Notes: generated from the sequence alone by a model not told the origin. A stretch of 64,000 nt of DNA from Methylocaldum sp. 14B (GCF_002005105.1 NZ_MSCV01000038.1:1-64000), one strand, 5' to 3'; shown: positions 17,022 through 28,100, numbered from the stretch's first letter. Numbers and translations: made by a program.

Positions 17022-18721
17022 TGTTCACGCTACGGCAACGCCGCCTGATCGACGCCATGAAAGGAAGCTTGCTGACGCTTCTTGCGGTCCATTCATGTGT
17101 CGCATCTGCGGCTGCCACACCAACGCAGACCATTGGGATAAACTTGGGGATGGTCGAATGGGGCAAGCGAATCTATCGCGAAGGAGTTCTTCCTTCCGGG
17201 CGTCCCCTGCGTGCCTTGGTTCAGGACGATGTGACGCTGACGGGGAGCCGCGCCGCGTGCGTCAATTGCCATGGACGCAGCGGGTTCGGCTCCGGCGAGG
17301 GACAAGCCGTCGCGCGGCCGATCACCGGACCTTCGCTTTATAACCCTGCGTACCCCCCTCACCCGAAGATGCATGGCTCCGGGTCTCAAAGCGCACTGAG
17401 CCGCCCCGCGTACACGGACGAAACGCTCGCCACAGCCCTCCGAACCGGCATCGACATGACGGGACGCCGACTCAACCCGCCCATGCCGCGTTATACGTTG
17501 ACCCGGACCGAGTCCGACGCTCTGATCGCTTATTTGAAAACGCTGTCGACGGCCCCATCTCCCGGAGTCAACGATCAAACGATTCATTTTGCGACGGTAG
17601 CGACCCAGGATGCGGAGCCGACGAAACAAAAGGCAATGCTAGATGTCTTGGAGGCTTTCTTTCGGAACAAGAATGCCGAAACACGACGCGAGACCCTGCG
17701 GGCCGAGCGTGCCCCATGGGATATGGAGCGTGAATACAAGGCCTACCGAAAGTGGCGGCTACACCTGTGGACGTTGACGGGGCGTCCGGAAACCTGGCGC
17801 GCTCAACTCGTGGCCTATTACCGCACACAGCCGGTCTTTGCGCTGCTCAGCGGGATCGGGGCGGGGGCTTGGCAGCCGGTCCATGATTTTTGCGAGCGGC
17901 ACGAAGTTCCCTGCCTGTTCCCGAACGTGGACTTTCCCGTCTTCTCCGAAAACGGCTATTACGCTTTCTACTTTTCTCGCGGCGTGACCCTCGAGGCGGA
18001 CGTACTGGCCAGGCATCTCAGCGAAGCATCCGAGAGATCCCTGCCCGGTCCTATCGTCCAGATTTTCCGCAACGACAAAACCGGCAGAATCCCCGCCGAC
18101 GCCTTTCGGAAGGCGATGAAAGCTAACGGAAACGCTAGGGTCCGGGATGTCGGTCTCGACCCAGCCGCCAAACCGACCGCGGATTTTTGGCGCACTTTTC
18201 TGAAACGCGAGCACCCTGCTCTGCTCGTCCTCTGGCTCCGAGATTCGGATTTGAGAGGCCTGGAGAGCCTGGCCGCGTCTGTACTGGCCCCCGACCGGAT
18301 CTATCTTTCTTCAACCCTGTCGAACAAAGCGTCCTCCTTCCTTGCGGCCGATTCGAGAACCAAAATTCGCTTCGTTTATCCGTTCGAATTACCGGAGGCG
18401 CTTGATCGGCGGTTGTTGCGACTCAAGGCGTGGCTGAAGCGTAGGAAGCTCGAGCCCATCGACGAACGCGTTCAGGCGAACACTTATTTTGCCGTGACCA
18501 AGGCGGGAGCCGCGTTGATGCATATGGTCGATCATTTTTCACGTGACTATTTCGTGGAAAAGATCGAACATGAAGTGGATACGACCATAGCCACGTCGGT
18601 TTACCCGCATTTGAGCCTCGGCACCGGCCGGCGCTTCGCATCGAACGGCGCTTATCTGGTCGAGCCTGATGTGGAAAGGAACGAGACACTGGTACCCGTC
18701 AGCCGCTGGATCGTTCCTTGA
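17021..18721 (+). CDS. Exported c-type cytochrome fused to a periplasmic-binding-protein-like domain
   Basis: A 566-residue protein translated from an ATG overlapping the SCO stop codon. After a signal peptide, a mono-haem cytochrome c domain has CVNCH (about 80-84), followed by a Met-rich region (MPRYTLTRTESDALIAYLKTL is typical of the end of cytochrome c domains). From about 190 onward the protein resembles type 1 (Leu/Ile/Val-type) periplasmic ligand-binding folds with alternating strands and helices (for example ALLSGIGAGAW, PIVQIFRNDKTG). I infer that it accepts electrons from the oxidase substrate chain or senses a ligand linked to electron flow. The fusion is unusual; the C-terminal assignment is by fold pattern rather than a signature motif. 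Confidence 0.75.
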   Translation: MFTLRQRRLIDAMKGSLLTLLAVHSCVASAAATPTQTIGINLGMVEWGKRIYREGVLPSGRPLRALVQDDVTLTGSRAACVNCHGRSGFGSGEGQAVARPITGPSLYNPAYPPHPKMHGSGSQSALSRPAYTDETLATALRTGIDMTGRRLNPPMPRYTLTRTESDALIAYLKTLSTAPSPGVNDQTIHFATVATQDAEPTKQKAMLDVLEAFFRNKNAETRRETLRAERAPWDMEREYKAYRKWRLHLWTLTGRPETWRAQLVAYYRTQPVFALLSGIGAGAWQPVHDFCERHEVPCLFPNVDFPVFSENGYYAFYFSRGVTLEADVLARHLSEASERSLPGPIVQIFRNDKTGRIPADAFRKAMKANGNARVRDVGLDPAAKPTADFWRTFLKREHPALLVLWLRDSDLRGLESLAASVLAPDRIYLSSTLSNKASSFLAADSRTKIRFVYPFELPEALDRRLLRLKAWLKRRKLEPIDERVQANTYFAVTKAGAALMHMVDHFSRDYFVEKIEHEVDTTIATSVYPHLSLGTGRRFASNGAYLVEPDVERNETLVPVSRWIVP

Positions 18722-18747
18722 TCCGAGGTTCTGTAGTCGAACGCAGG

Positions 18748-19735
18748 CTCACTTAAACGCGAATTAAGAGCTAACGGAGAGAAGATGCCAGCCCATTGGT
18801 GTCTCTTGAGGAGGGTTCTGCAACACCCCTTGGAGACACGACCATGGACTGGCAAACCCAACTCATTACGGTGTATCTGACGGTATGCGAGCTCTATCGC
18901 CGCGAGCTCTGGATCCATATCCAACGCTTCGCACCGTATGCCGATCTGCGCTTTACGGATGAAGAGGTCATCACCCTCTATCTGTTTGGCATCCTGCAGA
19001 AGCAGCGCGAAATCAAAACTCTCTACACTCATGCCGACCGCTATTGGCGCGATTGGTTTCCGCATCTGCCCAGCTACGGCGGCTTCGTCCAGCGCCTGAA
19101 TCGGCTCGCCGACGTGTTTCCCGCGCTGTTGGAACGCTGGAGTCCAGCTGGCGCGCCCGCCACCCCGATCGGGGTCGCCGATTCCTTCAAGGTGGTGCTG
19201 GCCCAGCAGGCCCGGCGGTATACCGCCAAGGTTGCCAAGGACCTGGCGGCGAGTGGCTATTGTGCGACCAAGAAGCTCTACTACCACGGGGTGAAAAGCC
19301 ACGTGATCGGCGATGAGCGGCCGGGCACCTTCCCCCGGCCCCGCTATATCGCTCTGACGGCGGCGAACCTGAACGACGGCCCGGTGCTCGAACAGATTGC
19401 CCCGAGCCTGGGCTATCGAAATCTGTTTGCCGATAAGGCTTACGAATACCTGTCGCGCCAGACCTCGCTCCCGTTCACGGTCTTCACGCCGGTGCGAAAG
19501 ACGCCGGGACAGGCGCATCTCGATGCCGCCGACCGGTTGTATTCCACGGCCGTGTCGCGGGTTCGCCAACCCATTGAAGCGCTGTTTAACTGAATTCAGG
19601 CGAAAACCGGTATCGAGGCGGCCAGCAAAGTCCGCTCCTCGCGGGGACTCCTCGTTCACGTCTTCGGCCGCCTCGCGGCTGCCACGTTCCTGTTGAACCA
19701 GTGGCCGGACAGCCCTTAATTCGCATTTAAGCGAG
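18748..19735 (+). mobile_element. IS982-family insertion sequence
   Basis: About 988 bases bounded by imperfect inverted repeats at 18748-18772 and 19711-19735, matching at 22 of 25 positions (core CTTAAA-GCGAATTAAG). One transposase gene fills it. No clear target duplication is seen at the ends, so the exact boundaries may be off by a few bases. It lies just after the oxidase operon and separates it from the leftward genes. Confidence 0.85.
18844..19719 (+). pseudogene. IS982-family transposase interrupted by one TGA codon
   Basis: The frame from ATG 18844 (GGAGA upstream) encodes an IS982-type transposase with the DSFKV and LFADKAYEY catalytic-region motifs. It stops at a TGA at 19591-19593 after EALFN. 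The same frame then continues with the conserved family tail (KTGIEAASKVR, LLVHVFGRLAAA) to a normal stop at 19717-19719. Related proteins have Trp at this position (FNW), so a TGG to TGA change explains the break. The element is probably immobile unless the stop is suppressed. Confidence 0.85.
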
Positions 19736-19754
19736 TGTCATTGTCCGACCTTTC

Positions 19755-20081
19755 TCACGTGCCCCCGTCACTGCGATGGATAATCCGCAATCGTCGGCTG
19801 ATCCGGTCCAAAATCAGAAAAGCCCCCGCGAGGATCAAGACATGGATGAATCCGGAGATATTGGACCTTGAAACGAGGAGCCCGGATTGGATAAGCAGCA
19901 CGCTCAGGAAGGCCGATGCAAAAATCGATAATGCGCCGGTCAAGGGATCGAACGGGCGGCGGCGCAGCAGCCAGAGCGGAGCGAGAAACGCAAATCCAGT
20001 CAGGCCGACCAAGCTGGCGCGCACCAGATTGACTTCAGGGTACAGAATGCGAAAACGCCGATCCAGCAGGAACAGCAGCAA
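19755..20081 (-). CDS. Small integral membrane protein, unknown function
   Basis: About 108 residues with three or four hydrophobic helices (LVRASLVGLTGFAFLAPLWL, FASAFLSVLLIQSGLLV, FIHVLILAGAFLIL). The start is uncertain: TTG at 20081 opens the listed frame, but the frame continues upstream to the stop codon of the preceding FG-GAP gene, so a non-ATG start overlapping that stop is possible. It is immediately downstream of, and probably co-transcribed with, the gene at 20114-21754. No family recognised. Confidence 0.5.
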   Translation of the reverse strand: MLLFLLDRRFRILYPEVNLVRASLVGLTGFAFLAPLWLLRRRPFDPLTGALSIFASAFLSVLLIQSGLLVSRSNISGFIHVLILAGAFLILDRISRRLRIIHRSDGGT

Positions 20082-20113
20082 CGTCAGGCTACCGATCGAG
20101 AGTAGATTTCGTT

Positions 20114-21754
20114 TCAGTGCGGATGCCCCTTGGCCGATTTGGCGGCGGAGTGGGTTTCGGAGTCCAAGGTAGCGCCTGTGACGGGACCGTCAATCCGGAA
20201 CGGCCGGTTCACGGGCGGATGATCGAAGACCGTCTGGCTCCCGTCTGCCCATGCGATCACAAGCCGCTCGGCATGCGTGCCTCGACCCAGGCCAAAAACA
20301 AGAGCTGAGGTCTGATCGGTGCCCAGCCCCGAAGCAGAAGCGACCTCGCGGGTGTATTTGGCCCCCGAGCCTTCCAACGACGCGCGGGCGCCAAGCGAAC
20401 GAACGGTATCCGGCAGGATCACCGTGACCCGGTTGTCGTCGCTGCGGTTCAAGTAGGCCCGGCTCGGGCTGTCATTGTTGAGCCAGAACAGGTCCGGACG
20501 GCCATCACCGTCGAAATCGGCGATGACGGGCGAGTTGCTGAACGCGGGGTTCTCGGCTACCGGCGCAGGGTAGAAATCCGGCGTCGTGCCGACACCGAGG
20601 AGCACTTTCCCGGGAAACTTGAACAGGTGGTGGACTGGCCACTTGACGTAGTTTTGGGATACGAGGAGGTCCAGCGTCCCGTCGAAATTGACGTCCTCGA
20701 ATACCGGTCCCCAGGCAAAACCAAGTCCTCCGAGTCCCGCCGCCTTCGTGACATTGCTGAAGCGGAACCCGCCCTCGTTGCGCAGCAACAACCAGCCGCC
20801 AGCGTAAGCCTGGTCATCATGGCGGTCGCCTTTGGCAGCAAAAGCAGGGAACGAATCGCCGACGTTGGAGAACACGAGATCCTGGTCGCCGTCGCCGTCC
20901 ATGTCGCCCGCCGCGACGCCCATCCAGAAGCCATAACCCGACGCGAGCGGCACGGCCTCGAAGCGGCCATCGCGGAGGTTGCGCAGGATTTCGACCTGGC
21001 CGGTGTTTTGCGCGAGGACCAAGTCTTGATAACCGTCGCCATCCAGATCGACGAAAATCGAGGTGAAGGTGTTCTGCTTCGAGGCGGTGACTGGTGTCGT
21101 GATGTCCGTGAATCGGAGATTGCCGTCGTTGCGCAGCAGGCGGTTCGTCTTGGCGTGCTCGGGCACGTTGAACGTGGCCGAGACGAAGTGAGGGCGGTCG
21201 ACGAAATCACTGATGTAGAGGTCACCGTCACCGTCATGATCGATATCGGACACGGCGATCGCCAGCGGGACTGAATTGACGGGTAATGCGACCGGCAGGG
21301 GTTGCGGCTGGAATTTTTGGTTCTGGTTTACATAGAGTGTGACACCATCATCGCGTGCCACGATCAAGTCCACGTCTCCATCGCCGTCGAGATCAATTGC
21401 GCAGGACCCGTAGGTCGCAGGTTTCGGGTCCGGAGACGAAATTCCCGTGCCGGCGATGCGGTCCACCAGCCGCCCATCTTGCAGCGCAAGCAGCGCGTCC
21501 GGTTGGCCGGCGCCGCCGCCCACGAAAATCTCCTCGCGGCCGTCGCCGTCCAAATCCAGCACGGCGGCTCCCGTGAGGTGGTGGGATGTCTCGCGGTTCC
21601 AGCGATGCGAGAAGTCGACAGCGATCTCCTCGTAGCGAGGCAGCGCCACGCCCTTGGGCAGGGCGCGCAGCGGTTCGCTGGGGTAGATCCACACGCAGCC
21701 CGGAAAGGCCAGGCCGGCAAGCACACAGGCCGCGATTCTGAGTGAATTTTTCAC
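20114..21754 (-). CDS. FG-GAP/VCBS-repeat protein with ASPIC/UnbV C-terminal domain (CRTAC1-like)
   Basis: Exported protein of 546 residues built from repeated Ca-binding FG-GAP blades, each with a D-x-D-x-D-G motif (DLDGDGREE, DLDGDGDVD, DIDHDGDGD, DLDGDGYQD, DMDGDGDQD, DFDGDGRPD), so a seven-bladed beta-propeller is likely. The C-terminal part (about 445-520) matches the ASPIC/UnbV domain. GTG at 21754 is preferred over the upstream ATG at 21835 because GGAGG precedes it and the signal peptide (LRIAACVLAGLAFPGC) follows directly; the Cys may be lipidated although the lipobox is weak. It is downstream of the spondin-domain gene in the same direction. Function is probably extracellular binding. 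Confidence 0.85.
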   Translation of the reverse strand: MKNSLRIAACVLAGLAFPGCVWIYPSEPLRALPKGVALPRYEEIAVDFSHRWNRETSHHLTGAAVLDLDGDGREEIFVGGGAGQPDALLALQDGRLVDRIAGTGISSPDPKPATYGSCAIDLDGDGDVDLIVARDDGVTLYVNQNQKFQPQPLPVALPVNSVPLAIAVSDIDHDGDGDLYISDFVDRPHFVSATFNVPEHAKTNRLLRNDGNLRFTDITTPVTASKQNTFTSIFVDLDGDGYQDLVLAQNTGQVEILRNLRDGRFEAVPLASGYGFWMGVAAGDMDGDGDQDLVFSNVGDSFPAFAAKGDRHDDQAYAGGWLLLRNEGGFRFSNVTKAAGLGGLGFAWGPVFEDVNFDGTLDLLVSQNYVKWPVHHLFKFPGKVLLGVGTTPDFYPAPVAENPAFSNSPVIADFDGDGRPDLFWLNNDSPSRAYLNRSDDNRVTVILPDTVRSLGARASLEGSGAKYTREVASASGLGTDQTSALVFGLGRGTHAERLVIAWADGSQTVFDHPPVNRPFRIDGPVTGATLDSETHSAAKSAKGHPH

Positions 21755-21821
21755 GGTAGTATCCTCCAGGTAGCCCGCCGCAGTGAACGTGGCGGGCAGG
21801 TGTGGAAAATTGTTAACCGCA

Positions 21822-22589
21822 CTACTGACGGACAAAGGTGACCTGGCCGACCGGATTACGCTTGCCGTCCTTTTTCAAGAAATACGCTGCGTCGCTCGGC
21901 TGGACAGTTCCGCGTGGCTCGGCGTCGCTATCGAAAGCCCGATAGCTGGTGCCCGAGTCCGTGCCCGTGTCCCAGGCGTAAAGCGTGACGGACTTTTTGC
22001 CGACCCATTGGCCGTTCTCCATCAGCATGACGTCGGCGGCAAAGCCGCACCAGTCCGGGCTGGGCGCGATCATCGCGCCGATCGACACCATTGGATGACT
22101 TGGGTTGATCTCAAAATTCGCAACGGCCTTGCCCGGGACGTCCCGTATCGGATCCGGCGTTTCGATCAATACCCCGGCGGCACCGGCCGCAATGGCCGAG
22201 CGGATTTCGTCATCAAGCGGCTGGTGCTTTCCTTCCTCGCACAGATGCTCAACACCCGGCGATGCTGTGCCGCCGGCCTTGAACGGCGAGTAATCGGCGT
22301 TGTGAGTTACGCCGATGACCGGAGAAAAGTGCGCGAGCAACGGGAAATCCTTTGGATGCGTCTTGGAACTCCAAGTCCGCTCGAAAGCGACCTGGTAGCG
22401 CGCGGGCGCGGGTTCCGCAAGGGCAGCGCTACAGGATAGAACTGCCGCCGCGAGGGCCGTGCCGCTGATCCAGCGCTGGCCGCGAATGGCGGAAATCCGC
22501 GAGGACACAGGGGTTCCGATGTGCTGGCGGGGGGCCAGATGACGGGATTGGGCCGGAACTGAATTAGGGAAGCGCATGGTCGATTTCAT
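21822..22589 (-). CDS. Secreted spondin-domain protein
   Basis: 255 residues starting at ATG 22589, which has AGGAGA seven bases ahead; the frame remains open further upstream but without a plausible start. After an N-terminal signal region ending in LSCSAALAEPAPA, the body is a spondin N-type domain: RYQVAFERTWSSKTHP, LAHFSPVIGVTHN, the MIAPSPDW block and the YAWDTGTDSGTSY metal-site region. Bacterial spondin-domain proteins are secreted and poorly characterised. It is followed by the FG-GAP protein gene, 67 bases downstream, probably one transcript. Confidence 0.88.
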   Translation of the reverse strand: MKSTMRFPNSVPAQSRHLAPRQHIGTPVSSRISAIRGQRWISGTALAAAVLSCSAALAEPAPARYQVAFERTWSSKTHPKDFPLLAHFSPVIGVTHNADYSPFKAGGTASPGVEHLCEEGKHQPLDDEIRSAIAAGAAGVLIETPDPIRDVPGKAVANFEINPSHPMVSIGAMIAPSPDWCGFAADVMLMENGQWVGKKSVTLYAWDTGTDSGTSYRAFDSDAEPRGTVQPSDAAYFLKKDGKRNPVGQVTFVRQ

Positions 22590-23160
22590 GGTGTGTCTCC
22601 TAGTGCAGTGATGTGTTGTGGTTGCTGCGATCGCTTCCGGAACCAAACTCCGGCGGATCGTGAAACTGTTAAAACAATCAACGTGCCAGTATTGGATAAG
22701 GGTAAAAACAACCAATAAAATCCATGACATATGCACTACACGGAGATACGGCCATAATTCTCGGCCATCGTCCCCACTGCCATTTGCAGGGAAACCTCAA
22801 CTATTCGTGGGCCTGATCGGGCATATCCAGCGTAGCCTTGGTGATGGGTACCAACCCGCGTGATTGGCCACTCTGGTCGTCCACTTCACGGCTACAACCC
22901 TGTGGTCTTTTGTGCAGACACGCCTCCAGGACTGAGATCCAAGGGTTAAGGAGAACGTGATGTTCGCGGAGGTGAAAAAGACGAAAGTCGCGTGCAATCC
23001 AGGCATGAGATTTCACCACTCGTGTGGTACCCAAGGACGCTGTGGGTAGGCAATTATCCCACCGGCAGCTTCTACCCATCCCTTGTCCGGCCATCATGCG
23101 GACGCGCCTTTGGATCAGCAGCCCGCAAGACACTGGCCTTTGGCAGACGGACCGCCGGCA
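22590..23160. other. Intergenic DNA between the spondin gene and decayed msrQ
   Basis: The first 200 bases should contain the promoter of the leftward spondin/FG-GAP unit. The remainder is an open leftward frame that continues from msrQ after its homology ends, with no recognisable product. I see no RNA gene here. Confidence 0.4.
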
Positions 23161-23695
23161 AAACCAGCGGAATCCAAAAAAATAGATCACCGGTGTTTGC
23201 GTATCGGCCTCGACCAGCCACAAATAGTGGATCGCGTCCAGAAGCGCCGCGGGATAGATCGGCTTGTGCAAGGGCTTCCAATCGTGCTTGAGGCGGCGTT
23301 GCCAGCCATTATCGAGGTGATCGCGAGCGGCAGCAGCATCAGCCACGCGGCGAAGCCGAGCGTGATGGGGGCGCGCTTGATCAAGTCATCTCCGAGTTGC
23401 CGAAGCGAGAACTCAAGATCGAAGACGAGGTAGATGGGAAAATCCAGGCACAGGTAGGCGTACGCCCACAGGCCCAGCGCGCGGTGTACGCGAATCGGCT
23501 CGGTCAACCCCGTGAGCCTGCGCAGCGGCGTCATCCCAGCGTCACGAGCAGCAGCCGCAGGGTCCAGTCGCCCGTGTAGTGCTCGAGGAATTCGGCGGAA
23601 ATGGGCCCGCGCCTACTGGCGATCGTCCACTGGATGGCGAATGCGAGCGTCCATGCGGCGAGCCGCCAAAGCCAGAGCTTGAACGTCGCAGACAT
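23161..23695 (-). pseudogene. msrQ: Decayed msrQ (haem b membrane subunit of the MsrPQ methionine sulfoxide reductase)
   Basis: Translation from ATG 23695 gives the MsrQ N-terminus ([18 protein letters not shown], then HYTGDWTLRLLLVTLG), which hits a stop. One frame over it resumes as TPLRRLTGL, RVHRALGLWAYAYL and IYLVFDLE. A second shift near 23350 moves the frame to GWQRRLKHDW, LHKPIYPAALLDAIHYLWLV and VIYFF. Each shift fits loss of one base. Homology fades after about 23161. MsrQ normally passes electrons from the quinone pool to MsrP; this copy cannot do so. Assembly error is the alternative explanation. Confidence 0.8.
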
Positions 23696-23888
23696 CAGAA
23701 GTCGATCCTGAGGTCCATGCCGGTGTAAGGGACGCCACTTCAGAGCAAGCGTTGAACATCAGCGTCTCGCGCTTGAAGAGCTCGAAGAGGCGCCACTCGC
23801 GCCTCCGGCTCCAGCGCGGATGATCCACTCCGGGATTCACGTTGGCATAGAAGCCGTACTTCCGGCAGTGTGTATGACCCGATTTCCA
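23695..23888 (-). pseudogene. msrP: 3' remnant of msrP (molybdoenzyme catalytic subunit)
   Basis: Only the last sixty-odd codons of MsrP survive: [39 protein letters not shown], then EVASL and, after a one-base shift, TGMDLRIDF with a stop that overlaps the msrQ start (TGATG). The overlap shows the original msrPQ operon arrangement. The 5' part has been lost; the P460-family gene begins its 3' end ten bases away. The remnant lacks the molybdenum-cofactor Cys region. Confidence 0.75.
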
Positions 23889-23897
23889 CGAATCAGC

Positions 23898-24443
23898 TCA
23901 AGGCTTCAGGGTGGGATAACCTTCGACGAACACCCAGTCCGTCGCCCTGGCAGGAATATGACAGCTCTGACAGGTCTCGGTGAAGCTCTTTGACGTATTT
24001 AGCGCCGGGTTGCTCGCTTCGTACATCGCCCAGCCCCAGCCCTCTGCCCAATGCGGGTGGTTCTTAAAACGACGCTTGTCGTCCTTGATCATGACAAACC
24101 AGACTGCGTTTTCCCCGGCCCATTGCGCCGGACCGGTGGTCTTGAACCCGGTTTGCAGTGTGCGGATTTCCTTGACCAACACGGCTCCATCCGGGAAGCG
24201 ACCGTGCTGGCGATAGTAGGCGGCGGCTTCTGGTTGCGTGTAGACATCATGAAAACCCTTGCCTGGCGCCTTCTCGTCGGCGACCACCCAGGATCCAAGG
24301 TGGGTCCAGGTCGTGCGGTAATTTTCCGGCAGACGGGTTTCGCCTTTGTCGTCGACCCAGCGACTGTAAGTCTCTCCGGACATGTCTGCCATTGCCGGAA
24401 CGGCGACCATCAGGGCAAGCGGGATCGTAAACAGGTGTTTCAT
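23898..24443 (-). CDS. Cytochrome P460-family protein
   Basis: Exported mono-haem protein of 181 residues. A cleavable signal peptide (LFTIPLALMVAVPAMA) precedes a beta-rich P460-like domain with FPDGAVLVKEI, the WGWAMYE segment and the C-terminal haem-attachment site CQSCH. P460 proteins oxidise hydroxylamine or bind NO in the periplasm; family members differ in having a Lys cross-link to the haem, which sequence alone cannot settle here. Cytochrome c'-beta is a related possibility. The gene follows the lactonase-like gene by about 110 bases in the same direction. Confidence 0.85.
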   Translation of the reverse strand: MKHLFTIPLALMVAVPAMADMSGETYSRWVDDKGETRLPENYRTTWTHLGSWVVADEKAPGKGFHDVYTQPEAAAYYRQHGRFPDGAVLVKEIRTLQTGFKTTGPAQWAGENAVWFVMIKDDKRRFKNHPHWAEGWGWAMYEASNPALNTSKSFTETCQSCHIPARATDWVFVEGYPTLKP

Positions 24444-24555
24444 GGCGTGACTCTCTAGTGAGCGGCTTGCATTCGTTCGAATCTGTTGTCATCAACTGTC
24501 GGCAAGCACTGGGTTGAAAGCCCCAGCGCTTGCTTGCTGACCAAAAGCAACCACT

Positions 24556-25755
24556 TCAGCGAACGACTAGTCCGGTGACGCCGGCGGGCAGGGAGTCGAG
24601 GCTTTCCAGTTTCTCGAGCGCACCGCCCCTGCGGATGCGGTAAATGCCAATGCTGTGATCGCCGCCGCTGAGGGTGTACAACACCGTGCCATCCGTAGAA
24701 ACAGCGAGGTCGGTCGGCCGGTTTTCTTCGGCCGCTCTCGTTTGCAGCAGCGACAAGCGCCCCGCAGAGTCGAAGGCGAACGCGGAAATGGCATTGGCAG
24801 GCGTGTCCGCAGTGAATGCGACACGCCCATTGGGTGTAATGGCCAGCCAGCAAGCGGCGGTTTGACCGACCGCAACTTCTCCATCGATCACTTGCACCCT
24901 TCCATCCTCCAGCAATTGATAAGAGGAGACCGTTGCCCCGCCGACAGCACCACCCTGGGCCTCGGAGACAAAGAATTGCTCGCGCTTGCCGAAGGCGAAA
25001 CCGAACGGCGTGGTTCCGGCTGAATCGATAACATGGCGGTTCGCCGGTGTGCCGTCTTCGCTCAGGGAGAATGTGGTGATTTTGTTGGTCACTTTTTCCG
25101 TGACAACCAAGGCGTCGCCCTCCTGGCCGAAACTGATTTGAGCCGGCGCTGTGCCCTCCCCGCTGAGATTCCAATGGGACCCGGGCAAGGGATGCAGCTT
25201 CCCGGCGCGGGGATCGAACCGGAAACCGTAGATGGAATCGTCCCCGGCGTTGACCACATATACCCGATTGCGGTTAACGGTTATGCTGATTGGGGTCGAT
25301 CCTTCCTCGGCAACGCGGTCGACGAGCACTAGACCGTCGCGTTTCACCCGGAACACCGAAACGTCGTTGCTGCCCGCGTTTACAGCAAACAAATAGTGCT
25401 CGTTGTGACTCAGTGCGAGCGCACCCTGATTGCCCAGGCCGGAACCGGTTCCCGTTCCGCCCGTGGTAAAACGACCTGCCGGTTCCATGTGGCCGTTGCC
25501 GTAGCGCCGAAAGGCGAGCACTTCATTCTGGATAGCGTCGTTAGACAGGGTATACACTGTTTCCTGGGCATCGTTCCGTTCATGGTCGGGGCGCTCGTCC
25601 GAATCGGCCAAGCCGATGGCCGGGATGAACGATGTGAAACAGAGCATGATGAGCGTAAGCTGTGGCATCAATAACGCAGTGGCCAGGTCGGATGATAAGA
25701 AGGGTTTCACCGCCCTCCCCAGCCCACAGGCCCGAATAGATCTTGTGAATGACAT
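24556..25755 (-). CDS. Exported beta-propeller protein of the lactonase/YVTN-like family
   Basis: About 399 residues from ATG 25755, chosen because AGGAGGG lies seven bases ahead of it. After an N-terminal export segment (LMLCFTSFIPAIGLA), the protein is a seven-bladed propeller with repeats such as YTLSNDAIQNEVLAF, LFAVNAGSNDVSVFRV, VYVVNAGDDSIYGFR and LYTLSGGDHSIGIYRI. This is the 6-phosphogluconolactonase-like/YVTN fold. Because it appears to be exported, a sugar-phosphate lactonase role is doubtful; a binding or redox-partner role is as likely. It shares direction with the P460 gene. Confidence 0.75.
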   Translation of the reverse strand: MSFTRSIRACGLGRAVKPFLSSDLATALLMPQLTLIMLCFTSFIPAIGLADSDERPDHERNDAQETVYTLSNDAIQNEVLAFRRYGNGHMEPAGRFTTGGTGTGSGLGNQGALALSHNEHYLFAVNAGSNDVSVFRVKRDGLVLVDRVAEEGSTPISITVNRNRVYVVNAGDDSIYGFRFDPRAGKLHPLPGSHWNLSGEGTAPAQISFGQEGDALVVTEKVTNKITTFSLSEDGTPANRHVIDSAGTTPFGFAFGKREQFFVSEAQGGAVGGATVSSYQLLEDGRVQVIDGEVAVGQTAACWLAITPNGRVAFTADTPANAISAFAFDSAGRLSLLQTRAAEENRPTDLAVSTDGTVLYTLSGGDHSIGIYRIRRGGALEKLESLDSLPAGVTGLVVR

Positions 25756-26111
25756 GTCGCTACCCTCCTCTTGCAATGGGTTGAATCGAGCGCTTTCCCG
25801 TCATCGGGATGATGAACGGATATCGCCCTTTTTCCTTCACAAGAATCGTGCCGACCTCTGTTAACCCGTGTAAGCCGCAGAAATCAAAGCACTGGATAAG
25901 AAGGGCTACCGGTCAGGACCGCCGCAGATCTCCAGAGAAAGCCGCAACATCTGGTGGGGGTCGCAAGATATGGTGGCTACCGCGGTCTTCATTCGCCAAT
26001 CGACATGCGATCCGCATGCTCCGGATGCCGTCGGGCGATGATTGGGCCTTCGGCATCGACTGGCCCTTGAAGCCGGGTACTACGCGAGGTAGATTGGGTC
26101 GCTCGGCTTAG
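25756..26111. promoter_or_regulatory. Divergent intergenic region with an imperfect 19-base tandem repeat
   Basis: This gap separates the leftward lactonase-like gene from the rightward sigma-54 activator and should carry both promoters. Two adjacent imperfect repeats of the form GCAA-AT-TGGTGG occur at 25943-25961 and 25962-25980. They could be binding sites for the activator. I could not identify a convincing -24/-12 promoter. Confidence 0.35.
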
Positions 26112-28100
<1,989 letters not shown>

